NCBI GenBank assembly: GCA_024398875.1 | Contig: JAKSIJ010000012.1 | Location: 16,169-80,168 of the forward strand | DNA length: 64,000 nucleotides | Direction of reading: 5' to 3' | Source of the DNA: Fibrobacter sp. | GTDB taxonomy: Bacteria > Fibrobacterota > Fibrobacteria > Fibrobacterales > Fibrobacteraceae | Shown: piece by piece, positions 54,709-62,063 of the stretch | Numbering within the stretch: the stretch's first letter is position 1 | How the letters are laid out: every line of letters begins with the position of its first letter | Program-made: the position numbers and the translations under genes | The notes under the pieces: model-generated | What the model saw: only the letters and a program-made list of their open reading frames with translations | Databases searched by the model: none | Told to the model about the DNA's origin: nothing

Positions 54709-54750
54709 CTACTGAAAACTTTTGTATATTATCTAAAAAGTTTTCAGTAG
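54709..54750. promoter_or_regulatory. Perfect 15-bp inverted repeat over the AAA-gene promoter (copy 1)
   Basis: CTACTGAAAACTTTT (54709-54723) and AAAAGTTTTCAGTAG (54736-54750) with a 12-nt spacer. A possible promoter TTTACT (54701-54706) / TATATT (54725-54730) overlaps it, and the ribosome site begins at its right end. Identical arms with the same spacer length recur after the gene. Confidence 0.85.
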
Positions 54751-54759
54751 AGGTCAAAT

Positions 54760-56037
54760 GTGATTTACAGAGAAAAATACATCATTCCGATTCGTGATTT
54801 CTACAAATCCGATTTGATTAAAATTATTACAGGAATTCGCCGTTGTGGAAAATCCGTCATTCTCAAACAGGTCATGAATGAGATTTCCATCCAATCATCA
54901 AATTTGATATACCTCAACTTTGAAAATGCTGCCAAAGGTCCAGATATCAAGAATGGTAATGATTTAATCAACTACGTTTTAGAAAAAAAGAAGCGTGGTC
55001 TTTGCTATGTTTTTTTAGACGAGGTGCAAACAATCGAAGGTTGGCAAATTGCGTGTAAGACATTGCGATTGAATCAATGTTCCGTATTTATTACAGGTTC
55101 CAACTCCAAACTTCTCTCCAGTGAATTTACTAAGGAGTTGAGCGGTCGCTATGTTTCATTCAGAATTCGTCCCTTTGTTTATAAAGAAGTCGTAATGCTT
55201 GCAAAGGAGAAAAGGAAAAAAATTTCCGTTTCGGATTATCTAATTTGGGGTGGCTTTCCAAACCGATTTTATATGAAGAACCAAGAGGCGCAAAGTTTGT
55301 ATCTCAACGATCTTAAAACAACCATCGTCATTAACGATCTGGTAAATCGTTACGGGATTCGGAAAAGAGCGCTCTTCGAAAGCCTAGTCACTTTTATACT
55401 TCGCTCCAACAGTCGTATTTTCTCCGCGAAGGCGATTCGTGATTACGTAAAGCAGGAGCATGACAAGTGTTCCGTCAACACCATCATGAAGTATATCGCC
55501 TACCTGAAGGAGGCATACGTTATTTGTGGCTTGCCGCAGTATTCTACAAAGGTTAAACGAGAACTTTCCTTCTACGAAAAAGTTTACAATGAGGATGTAG
55601 CTCTCAATTCTATTCATGCCTCTGCAGGTCGCTACGACATTACCCATAACCTAGAAAACATCGTTTATAACGAACTGATTTATATGGGTTATGAACTGTT
55701 TGTGTATAATAACAAAGGGAAGGAAATTGATTTTCTTGCTCAAAAGGGAAATAAGAAATATCTGATACAAGTTGCTTACAGTGTGGCGGAAGAAAAAGCG
55801 TATGAAAGAGAATTTGCCGCGTTTAACGGCATTGAGGGAGACTTTCAAAAAATCATCATCACAAATGACGATATGGATTTTTCCTCAAGTACTGTAAGGC
55901 ATATCATGCTTAAGGATTTTCTACTTATGGATTCTCTGGAAGTTATGCCTAAGGCCACGTCCTTAGCGGAAGCACGAGCCGCTTACAATGTGTGGTTGCA
56001 ATACAAAAAAGAACATTCTCCAAAAAGGGCCCGGTGA
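54760..56037 (+). CDS. AAA-family ATPase with DUF4143 C-terminus
   Basis: 425 aa. The GTG at 54760 is the start (GAGGT 6 nt upstream; an overlapping ATG stops at once). Walker A IITGIRRCGKSVILKQ near residues 22-37, Walker B-like YVFLDEVQTIEGW, sensor-like FITGSNSKLLSSEF, then the DUF4143 region with its nuclease-like end YNNKGKEIDFLAQKGNKKYL. Lower GC than the core genes. This family is abundant in Fibrobacter and other gut bacteria, often in variable regions, with unknown role; the end resembles PD-(D/E)XK-type cores. It is bracketed by two identical palindromes (54709-54750, 56052-56093). Confidence 0.85.
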   Translation: MIYREKYIIPIRDFYKSDLIKIITGIRRCGKSVILKQVMNEISIQSSNLIYLNFENAAKGPDIKNGNDLINYVLEKKKRGLCYVFLDEVQTIEGWQIACKTLRLNQCSVFITGSNSKLLSSEFTKELSGRYVSFRIRPFVYKEVVMLAKEKRKKISVSDYLIWGGFPNRFYMKNQEAQSLYLNDLKTTIVINDLVNRYGIRKRALFESLVTFILRSNSRIFSAKAIRDYVKQEHDKCSVNTIMKYIAYLKEAYVICGLPQYSTKVKRELSFYEKVYNEDVALNSIHASAGRYDITHNLENIVYNELIYMGYELFVYNNKGKEIDFLAQKGNKKYLIQVAYSVAEEKAYEREFAAFNGIEGDFQKIIITNDDMDFSSSTVRHIMLKDFLLMDSLEVMPKATSLAEARAAYNVWLQYKKEHSPKRAR

Positions 56038-56051
56038 TGGGTCAAAACATT

Positions 56052-56093
56052 CTACTGAAAACTTTTACTCATTTTTGAAAAAGTTTTCAGTAG
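56052..56093. repeat. Same 15-bp inverted repeat, copy 2
   Basis: CTACTGAAAACTTTT (56052-56066) and AAAAGTTTTCAGTAG (56079-56093), again with a 12-nt spacer, but a different spacer sequence. It lies 14 nt after the stop of the AAA gene. In addition to a possible terminator role, it matches the operator-like site at the gene start. Confidence 0.85.
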
Positions 56094-56164
56094 CGTAAAT
56101 TGGCGCTCGCAATCCTTTTTTTTTATACATTTCCTTTATGGGGGTGGTTGGATTCGCGGACAAT

Positions 56165-56194
56165 AAAAAGACAGGCTCTTCGAGTCTGCTTTTT
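56165..56194 (+). terminator. Terminator-like hairpin
   Basis: CAGGCTC / GAGTCTG stem with TTC loop, A-rich before and CTTTTT after. A near-identical hairpin lies at 59326-59356, so this may be a dispersed terminator cassette. Confidence 0.6.
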
Positions 56195-56197
56195 GAA

Positions 56198-56236
56198 TCG
56201 TCATTGCGAGGGGCGGAGGCCCCGTGGCAATCCAAG
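56198..56236. repeat. REP-like palindromic element
   Basis: ATTGC...GGGG...CCCC...GCAAT imperfect palindrome (56203-56231) within TCGTCATTGCGAGG and GTGGCAATCCAAGC. A partial relative (CGTCATTGCGGGGAACG) lies at 56686-56702. Confidence 0.7.
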
Positions 56237-56404
56237 CGATACTTACCGAACAACCTTGCGGTCTTCGGCGGTCATTTTTGTTTTCTATGCGGAAAATTCA
56301 GAAAGAATTTTAAACTTTTTTGCGTAAAAGAAATTTTACTCGAGAGTCGTGGTCTATTGAGGGGGTAAAAGCCTACTGATATATAGAAGTTGCTTGGTAA
56401 GCGA

Positions 56405-56466
56405 CTAAAATTGGCGACAGACGACCTTGAATCCATTTTTGTTTTTGAATAAGTAGAGCAGACGAT
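56405..56466 (-). pseudogene. Remnant of a FISUMP C-terminus
   Basis: On the minus strand about 20 codons read HRLLYLFKNKNGFKVVCRQF then stop, like the RCVKD-type end of FISUMP proteins; a stop lies just upstream. Too short for certainty. Confidence 0.35.
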
Positions 56467-56512
56467 GCTATATTTATGAAGACATAATGATTTTAGAGTA
56501 GAATCTTGTTCC

Positions 56513-56628
56513 TGTATTGAAAAGTCTGGTAAACTTGAAGTTAGCAGGGAGCAAGACGTAGCTCGCACCCATGTGGTGCGGGTCGTCTGTTGCTTATTGC
56601 TAACAGGTTTACCAGAGCCTTCAATACA
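56513..56628. repeat. 116-nt imperfect foldback (inverted repeat with 5-nt loop)
   Basis: Arms of about 56 nt pair over nearly all their length: TGTATTGA at the left end with TCAATACA at the right end, CTGGTAAAC with GTTTACCAG, TTAGCA with TGCTAA, CGCACC with GGTGCG around loop CATGT. It lies in a 750-nt gap without an intact gene, before the FISUMP gene at 56786. It could be a structured RNA, a MITE-like element or a recombination site. Confidence 0.75.
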
Positions 56629-56785
56629 TAAGCCTGCGACTTCGCACCTTTTTTATTTCCTGAAAATTGTGCGGAGAGGTTGCAACGTCATTGCGGGGAA
56701 CGTAAGTGACGGGGTAGTCCTTGTCTGTTGGCCGTCGAAAGAGAAATCTTCTCGCAAACCGCCTTTGGCGGAATGGAGTGAATGT

Positions 56786-57382
56786 ATGAAGAAAACGATC
56801 ATTGCAATGATTTTGCTATTGTCTGCATTTTCATTTGCAGGTTCTTTTAAAGATAAACGAGATGGACAAACCTATAAAACTGTAAAAATTAAAAATCAAA
56901 CATGGATGGCGGAAAATCTGAATTATGCGGTTGACAACGGTTATGGAAGTTGGTGTTATGACAATGAATATCGGAATTGTAAAAAATACGGACGACTCTA
57001 CACATATTATGCGGCAATGAATGCTTGTCCTGGAGGTTGGCATTTGCCATCAGAAAATGAGTGGGAGTCATTATTTGATGCCGTTGGTGGAATTCAAGAG
57101 GCGAATTATGTGTTACGCTCTAAAAATGATTGGTATTACAATGATGGTGATCGTTATAAATTTAGAGTTCTCCCTGCAGGGTCTTATAATCGTATGGATG
57201 GCGTTATGTATCGAGATGGGAGGGACAGATGGGAATTTGGCTATATAAAACAGTGGGCGATTTTCAGAACATCTTCAAGTAATATTAATTTCTATTTCCC
57301 CTCACAATATACAAACGTTGTTAGGGATAATACTGTTGATGTTAAGGCAGGAACGTCTGTCCGTTGCGTAAAGGATTACTGA
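56786..57382 (+). CDS. Secreted FISUMP-domain protein
   Basis: 198 aa from the ATG at 56786 (GGAG 8 nt upstream). Signal peptide KKTIIAMILLLSAFSFAGSF, then a compact FISUMP domain: FKDKRDGQTYKTVKIKNQTW, MAENLNYAV, NCKKYGRLYTYYAAM, CPGGWHLPSENEWESLFDAV, FRVLPAGSYNR and the terminal TSVRCVKDY. It lacks the Ser-rich linker of the lipoprotein paralogue at 53700. Coupled by TGATG to the next gene. Function of the family is unknown; surface binding is likely. Confidence 0.85.
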   Translation: MKKTIIAMILLLSAFSFAGSFKDKRDGQTYKTVKIKNQTWMAENLNYAVDNGYGSWCYDNEYRNCKKYGRLYTYYAAMNACPGGWHLPSENEWESLFDAVGGIQEANYVLRSKNDWYYNDGDRYKFRVLPAGSYNRMDGVMYRDGRDRWEFGYIKQWAIFRTSSSNINFYFPSQYTNVVRDNTVDVKAGTSVRCVKDY

Positions 57383-58080
57383 TGAGGTTCTCAGCTTATC
57401 CCTTTTTATTGTGTGCTGTGACTACTGCGCTTGCGGGTAATCCTGTTTGTGATAATACCGAAGAATATCGTATTTACGAAACGGGTTGCTATTCCTTTGG
57501 TGATGAATTTGTTTTTGTCAGCAAGAATTGGCCTGAATATGATAATGGTGAAGAAATGCCCGAAGAGGGAACAACCTGCTTTGAAAAATTTAGAATATCA
57601 GAGGATAAGGGTGCTCAGAAATTTGCTGAAAATGGAATTCATTATGTCGCTTATGTATTGGATCAATATTGCTGCAAACATCAAGTTTTCCGAACAAAGG
57701 AAACCTGGGTGAACGAAAATAATGGATACGCAGATTTTTCGCATTACGGAAATTTGGGAGTTATTTATTGGGAGTGCGAATATCAAGAAAGTAACCGAGC
57801 CAGGTTGCAATTTGCGGAAACAAAACTGCAAAAGCCACTTGATGAAGTTGATATACTGAATTTTACCGCTGACATAAAGAAAACGTTTGCTTCTACAGAA
57901 AATGCCATGATGAAGGTTGGCGTATTAGCTTCTTTAGAGAAAAATGGAGAAATTCCTTTCAAAATTTACAGACAAAATGGAACTGTTAAATATGTTGGAG
58001 GTGTCAACCTCGGTTTTTGTATGAGTAAAAATGGGAAAAAGGCACTGGATTTTTCCAAGGGCCCGAATGACTGTATATAA
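57382..58080 (+). CDS. Secreted protein of unknown function
   Basis: 232 aa starting inside the stop of the FISUMP gene (TGATG). Signal peptide FSAYPFLLCAVTTALAGNP; about eight Cys in the mature part (VCDNTEEYRIYETGCYSFG, YVLDQYCCKHQVFR) suggest disulfides in the periplasm or outside. No known domain recognised. Tight coupling with the FISUMP gene suggests they act together. Confidence 0.65.
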   Translation: MRFSAYPFLLCAVTTALAGNPVCDNTEEYRIYETGCYSFGDEFVFVSKNWPEYDNGEEMPEEGTTCFEKFRISEDKGAQKFAENGIHYVAYVLDQYCCKHQVFRTKETWVNENNGYADFSHYGNLGVIYWECEYQESNRARLQFAETKLQKPLDEVDILNFTADIKKTFASTENAMMKVGVLASLEKNGEIPFKIYRQNGTVKYVGGVNLGFCMSKNGKKALDFSKGPNDCI

Positions 58081-58083
58081 AAT

Positions 58084-58470
58084 ATGGGGAAAACTGTGCA
58101 AAGGTATCTTGTGTATAGAATAGCGTTAACATTGCTTGTCGTTTGTCTTAGTTCATTTTTTGCAAATGCATACAACTTCAGGTGCCTCTCGCGTAATGGC
58201 TGGTCTCTCGGAAATGGACGCTATAGTTATCAAGGTGAATGAGTCGGGTTCTTTAGAGTCTATGCTAGGGCAGGGGAATACGTGCTATTTTATTACCCAA
58301 AGGGTGGGCATGCTTATTGGTTTCCTAGAAACAAATGCGTTGAACTTTCTAATTGGCAATGGTTACAAATGTGCATATGGTCGCCAATACCGAAAAAAAC
58401 ACTAGCAACACATAAAATCGCTTCCGTATTCAGCTTGCCTCTAATTTCTTGGGGACGATTTCCTCGATAA
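58084..58470 (+). pseudogene. Secreted small protein interrupted by an in-frame TGA
   Basis: From the ATG at 58084 the frame reads a signal peptide (YRIALTLLVVCLSSFFANA), then NFRCLSRNGWSLGNGRYSYQ, then TGA at 58240-58242. The same frame stays open for 75 codons more with sensible composition (VGFFRVYARAGEYVLFYYP, KGGHAYWFPRNKCVELSNWQ). A Trp codon changed to TGA is the simplest reading. The open frame runs into the opposite toxin gene, so its true end is unclear. Confidence 0.5.
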
Positions 58471-58899
58471 AGTATTGCAGTGCAGAAAATTTGAAAATAG
58501 GTAACTTTTTAAAGTCCCCGTTGTTTAGACTGTTGATGAATGCTTTGACGTAATCGGAAAAAGACTCGACAATGAATCTGTAGTTTTTATTGAGCTCTAT
58601 CCATTCTTTTGAGTCGATGGCGCATTTTTGCTCTATGTCGTTTTCTGTAATTACGACGGCCTTTGTGAAGTCTATGGCCGGAGCTCCTTTGATGTCTTTG
58701 TTCTTACGTTGTGATGTTTTGAAGTAGAATGCGTACCTGTGTTTGACATTAGAGCGAAAAGGAATGGCAAACAATTTGTCGTTACATTGGATGACGAGTG
58801 TCAAATAAGGGCGCCTTTCCTTGTTCTTCAAAATTTCGGAATGATTTTATGCGTTTCAAAGAAATCGTTTTTTAGTATCACTGTTTTGGGTTCATTCAT
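58430..58899 (-). pseudogene. TenpN/ToxN-like type III toxin, frameshifted
   Basis: The ATG at 58899 (GGAG 5 nt upstream) opens MNEPKTVILKNDFFETHKII and ends at a TGA at 58828-58830. One frame over, ILKNKERRPYLTLVIQCNDK, LFAIPFRSNVKHRYAF and IDFTKAVVITE follow to a stop at 58430. Together the two give a protein of about 157 residues with the look of type III toxin-antitoxin endoribonucleases (TenpN group: IPxRSNxKH then DxTKA). The shift lies at AAATTTTGAAG; loss of about 10 nt between two AAATTT copies would explain it. It is therefore probably inactive, unless frameshifting occurs. The upstream terminator and short transcript fit the antitoxin RNA of such loci. Confidence 0.6.
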
Positions 58900-58916
58900 A
58901 TAGACTCCGGGAAAAA

Positions 58917-58951
58917 CAAAAAAACGCATTTTGTAGGATATACAAAATGCG
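58917..58951 (-). terminator. Rho-independent terminator between putative antitoxin RNA and toxin
   Basis: CGCATTTTGTA / TACAAAATGCG, an 11-bp perfect stem (58925-58935 with 58941-58951), 5-nt loop, seven T on the minus strand. It ends 18 nt before the toxin start, the position expected in type III systems. Confidence 0.85.
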
Positions 58952-59012
58952 GATTTCATCCAATGACCGTTCTTTTTTGTCTTAGGTGGGCTGGCCTGCC
59001 ACCCTGTCATCA
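58918..59012 (-). ncRNA. Putative type III antitoxin RNA (about 95 nt)
   Basis: Between a good promoter (59019-59047) and the terminator lies a short transcript with no ribosome site or sensible frame. It holds a GGGTGGC...GCCCACC hairpin. AACGGT occurs twice, about 47 nt apart on the minus strand, perhaps marking one full and one partial repeat. Clear multiple tandem repeats, normal in antitoxin RNAs, are not visible. Confidence 0.45.
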
Positions 59013-59018
59013 ACCGTT

Positions 59019-59047
59019 AAAATATAAAAATATTGCGGAGATGTCAA
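59019..59047 (-). promoter_or_regulatory. Promoter of the putative antitoxin RNA
   Basis: On the minus strand TTGACA (59047-59042), 17-nt spacer, TATTTT (59024-59019). The -35 is perfect consensus. Confidence 0.6.
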
Positions 59048-59091
59048 TGGAGAGATTGAAAAGTGTTATTTCTTTAACAAATTTAAGTGGC

Positions 59092-59181
59092 TTATGGAGT
59101 TACGGCGGCGACTGTTTCCTCATTGAATTCCTCTGGGGTCTCTGCCTTTGCATCTACTCGAGTTTGAATTGTTGCTGCCAT
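59092..59181 (-). pseudogene. RelB/DinJ antitoxin remnant
   Basis: 29 codons read MAATIQTRVDAK followed by AETPEEFNEETVAAVTP and stop. The first part is the usual RelB/DinJ N-terminus and the second resembles its C-terminal end, so the middle seems deleted. No toxin gene is attached. Confidence 0.4.
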
Positions 59182-59325
59182 GTTGCTGCCTAATTGCTGA
59201 AATAATAAAAAATGGTTTGAGTAGTAATTGTTTAGCAAATTTATTCTTAAAGTAGATGACTTTCGTAATATGCGCGGTGTTCGCGACAGGTTCGTCATTG
59301 TTGATAATGCAATTGGACAATGTGA

Positions 59326-59356
59326 AAAAAGCAGGCTCTTGCTGAGTCTGCTTTTT
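59326..59356 (-). terminator. Bidirectional terminator hairpin
   Basis: AAAAAGCAGGCTC / GAGTCTGCTTTTT (59326-59338 with 59344-59356), 5-nt loop. It directly follows the stop of the zinc-ribbon gene on the minus strand. Confidence 0.8.
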
Positions 59357-60430
59357 CTACTTATCTGTTTTTTTCGTAAGAGTTTTTCTCGTTCTTTTTG
59401 GGGGATCCCTTTTTAGAACTTCAATCGAAGGCGATTTGCAATTGGGGCAGCGTGTTGATTCTCTTATGCTCATACCGTATTTCTTCCATTTGAAATCGCA
59501 GGCACTGCAATGCTGCACAATCGTTATTGGCGGACCGTAAATACAGCACACCCTGTTTCTTGAAGGCTTGAATTTCCCTTCGCCTTTTTTGGAGCCGCAC
59601 TGATTGCAGACTGTCGTACCACCTGCTAGAGCCGCACCGCAATTTTTGCAACAAGCTTTTCTCGCTTTTTTGAATTGATGCCCGCATTGTAAACACATCA
59701 AATTGTCATCGTCAGAATACCAGCGGGCATGCCGTTTGGATAAGGTGAATGTTTTTATGCCTTTGGGGATGATTTCTTCATTGCTATTGCGCTTTTCTTT
59801 GAAACTTTTTACAACGCAGGCGATGGAACCATTGCATTTGGGGCAAATTCTTCCTTTTGAAAAAGCGTTTTCTGCGCCAAGGAGCATCAAAATTTTTCTT
59901 GATAAGTTTATTCGCTCGGCTTCTCGGTTTGACAAATCCTTATGCGCAAGTTTTTTTGCGTGTTCTTCAAAACCATTTTGCTTCATGAACCTGAGTATTA
60001 CGTAATAATCATCTTCATCTGTTTTAATTTTCTTTAGTTCTTCTCGTAAACTCAGAATGTTCTTCACTTCGTCTTCGGTGAATAATTGCAATGGCTCGTT
60101 TTTTTCAAGGAAGGAACCGAAAGTTTCTCCATGGTGCCAATACGCTTTTTCTAAGGTCCTGATTGAAGGTGACTGGCATTTGGGGCAATAGGAGGATTTT
60201 TTTATGCCGAGGCCAACTTTTAGCCATTTGTAATTGCAGGAACTGCAACGTTGGATGATTTTTATTGGTGGTGCGTAAACAAACCGACCTATATTTTCAA
60301 TCGGCTTGAATTCACCTTCGCCTCTTTTGGTGCCACAAAGGTCGCAGTATAAAGCACCCTTTAAGAGTTCTGCTTGGCAATTGCCGCAGATGTCTCGGTA
60401 ACCTTTAGGTATTCTTTTTTTCTCAGCCAT
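59357..60430 (-). CDS. Zinc-ribbon protein with internal duplication
   Basis: 357 aa, no signal peptide. Two related Cys-rich units, about residues 15-95 and 265-345, each hold two CxxC pairs in the order CGNCQAELL, YCDLCGTKRGEGEFKP, RCSSCNYKWLKVG, CPKCQSPSI (second unit: CKNCGAAL, VCNQCGSKKGEGKFKP, HCSACDFKWKKYG, CPNCKSPSIEVL). Between them are a helical part and another zinc ribbon (RICPKCNGSIACV, LMCLQCGHQF). The start overlaps the radical SAM stop by 8 nt, with GGAGG upstream. Possible nucleic-acid binding or partner of the radical SAM enzyme; family not recognised. Confidence 0.65.
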   Translation of the reverse strand: MAEKKRIPKGYRDICGNCQAELLKGALYCDLCGTKRGEGEFKPIENIGRFVYAPPIKIIQRCSSCNYKWLKVGLGIKKSSYCPKCQSPSIRTLEKAYWHHGETFGSFLEKNEPLQLFTEDEVKNILSLREELKKIKTDEDDYYVILRFMKQNGFEEHAKKLAHKDLSNREAERINLSRKILMLLGAENAFSKGRICPKCNGSIACVVKSFKEKRNSNEEIIPKGIKTFTLSKRHARWYSDDDNLMCLQCGHQFKKARKACCKNCGAALAGGTTVCNQCGSKKGEGKFKPSRNRVCCIYGPPITIVQHCSACDFKWKKYGMSIRESTRCPNCKSPSIEVLKRDPPKRTRKTLTKKTDK

Positions 60431-61517
60431 GGTGGTCCTCCATCATTTTGAAAACACAGTAGTTGGGCTCGTTGCTTTTGAAATCCCACGTATGGGTTGA
60501 ATCTCCCATGCAAAAATCTTTTTCGCTGCACTTGCTGCATCGCGGATTTAACTCGGCTTTATTCTGGCGGAAAATCTCAAATCGATTTTTCCAGACATTT
60601 ACAAAAGAATCCTTGAAGATGTTCCCCTGTATTGTCGCCTCGTTTCGTTCAATGTCCAGGCATGCACCGATATCGCCGTTTGCCATGACGCTTGCGATTT
60701 TCGTTCCGGCGCTACACTGGAAATAGAAATCGCGAACCATGTGCTCGTACTGCAACCCGAGATAGTGCGAACATCCTAGGTTCACTTCCATGGTGTTGCT
60801 TGGATTGAATCGAATTCGTTTGACAAAATCGAGAAGCATCCTGTATTCGCGAGCGTCTAAAAGCGTTGAGGCGTTGTCTTTCGCCCTACCGATGGGGTCC
60901 ATGTTCGCGATTTTCCAGGAAGTAATCTCTTGTTCAATCAAAAACTCGTACAAAATATCAAGCTCTTGCAGATTTCCTTTATGGACAACAGTCACAACCT
61001 CAGGATCCAATCCTGCTTTTTTTGCATTTTGAATTCCTTCCATCGCAAGACGGAAAGCCCTTGGATTGCATCGGAAATCGTTGTGTGTTTTTTCAAGCCC
61101 GTCAAGACTGATTGAAATTGTGTCTAGCCCAGCTTCCTTCAACTGCTTGCCAACGGCACTTGTCAGTAAAGTTCCGTTTGTCGTTATGCCGCAAGAAAAA
61201 TCTAAACGACTGGAATAGTCGATGATTTTGAAAAGTTCCTTGTTCAAAAGCGGCTCGCCGCCAGTAATGCAAATCAGTATCTGGGATGCGTCAAATTCTC
61301 GCGCAACTTCGTCCAATACTTTTTTTGCGACCTCAAAAGACATGTGGTTTCGATTCGTCGACAAACATCCGCTCCCGCAATGCTTGCAATTCAAGTTGCA
61401 ACAATCGGTCACTTCAAGAAAAAGATAAGTGAGTTCGGGCTTTGCCCACAACTTGCGCTGGTATTCAGCCAAGTCCCTGAGATTCTTCCTTTTTATGTCA
61501 AGTGCTGCGGTAGCCAT
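60423..61517 (-). CDS. Radical SAM/SPASM domain protein
   Basis: 364 aa. The CxxxCxxC motif CNLNCKHC (Cys40, 44, 47) binds the SAM-cleaving 4Fe-4S cluster; ITGGEPLLNKELF, GITTNGTLL and SISLDGLEKTHNDFR are the usual barrel motifs. The C-terminus has the SPASM cysteines (GDIGACLDIE, NPRCSKCSEKDFCMG, PNYCVFKMM). Such enzymes often modify ribosomal peptides or mature enzymes. No clear precursor peptide is adjacent. It is cotranscribed with the zinc-ribbon protein at 59357. AAAGGG precedes the start. Confidence 0.85.
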   Translation of the reverse strand: MATAALDIKRKNLRDLAEYQRKLWAKPELTYLFLEVTDCCNLNCKHCGSGCLSTNRNHMSFEVAKKVLDEVAREFDASQILICITGGEPLLNKELFKIIDYSSRLDFSCGITTNGTLLTSAVGKQLKEAGLDTISISLDGLEKTHNDFRCNPRAFRLAMEGIQNAKKAGLDPEVVTVVHKGNLQELDILYEFLIEQEITSWKIANMDPIGRAKDNASTLLDAREYRMLLDFVKRIRFNPSNTMEVNLGCSHYLGLQYEHMVRDFYFQCSAGTKIASVMANGDIGACLDIERNEATIQGNIFKDSFVNVWKNRFEIFRQNKAELNPRCSKCSEKDFCMGDSTHTWDFKSNEPNYCVFKMMEDHHG

Positions 61518-61608
61518 ATTGAACCCTTTAAGTTTTGCTACTCTAAATATATATTCATGTGAATGTCAGAAAATGACAATTTGAAATAAAAATGTGCTGA
61601 AACGGATT

Positions 61609-61642
61609 TTATGAAAAAATTGTAAAAGGTTGTTTTTTGGGG
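61609..61642 (+). repeat. 34-nt duplicate of part of the next gene
   Basis: The 34 nt at 61609-61642 match 61865-61897 inside the zinc-ribbon gene except for one T/C change and one extra T (coding there for YEKIVKGCFWG). It seems a leftover of a second copy of the gene end. Confidence 0.65.
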
Positions 61643-61679
61643 CTTATTTTTATGTATATATGATAAGGGAGATGATTTT

Positions 61680-61970
61680 ATGGCCTTGATAAAATGTTTT
61701 AACTGCGGAAACGATGTCTCTAGCGATGCTGTTCAGTGCCCTCATTGCGGGGTGGAGCTATCGCCGCAATACGATTTGTGCCAATGTCCTGAATGTCAAA
61801 AGACTATTCGCATCAATCAATGGACGTGCCCTTATTGTGGTTATAGACGTTCAAAAGTAGATTATTATGAAAAAATCGTAAAAGGTTGTTTTTGGGGAAG
61901 TTTGTCTCTTATTTTGTGGCTTTTTATAGCAATATTTTGTTTTGTACTGCTTTTTAATGCTTTCTTTTGA
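61680..61970 (+). CDS. Small zinc-ribbon membrane protein
   Basis: 96 aa with GGGAG before the ATG. Two zinc ribbons in the first 60 residues (KCFNCGNDVSSDAVQCPHCG and CQCPECQKTIRINQWTCPYC), then one transmembrane helix (GSLSLILWLFIAIFCFVLLF). Divergent from the radical SAM gene. No family beyond the zinc ribbon recognised. Confidence 0.65.
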   Translation: MALIKCFNCGNDVSSDAVQCPHCGVELSPQYDLCQCPECQKTIRINQWTCPYCGYRRSKVDYYEKIVKGCFWGSLSLILWLFIAIFCFVLLFNAFF

Positions 61971-62063
61971 TGTAAGACGTGTTGAATAGATAGGCTTATA
62001 AAGGAAGTGCTTTTGGGCTAGTCTTTTCGAGTTTTCAACTATAAAGCAACGCTGATAGGATTG

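Noticed and set aside
54709..56093. Insertion sequence around the AAA gene
   Set aside because: No transposase is encoded and no clear target duplication flanks the palindromes; it is kept as a possible mobile unit only.
58240..58242. TGA as selenocysteine codon
   Set aside because: No SECIS-like hairpin was noticed directly after it, the protein has no redox context, and neighbouring genes are also decayed.
58820..58840. Programmed -1 frameshift in the TenpN-like gene
   Set aside because: The AAATTTTGA site is not a proper slippery heptamer in the zero frame; a small deletion explains the break better, though this cannot be excluded without data.
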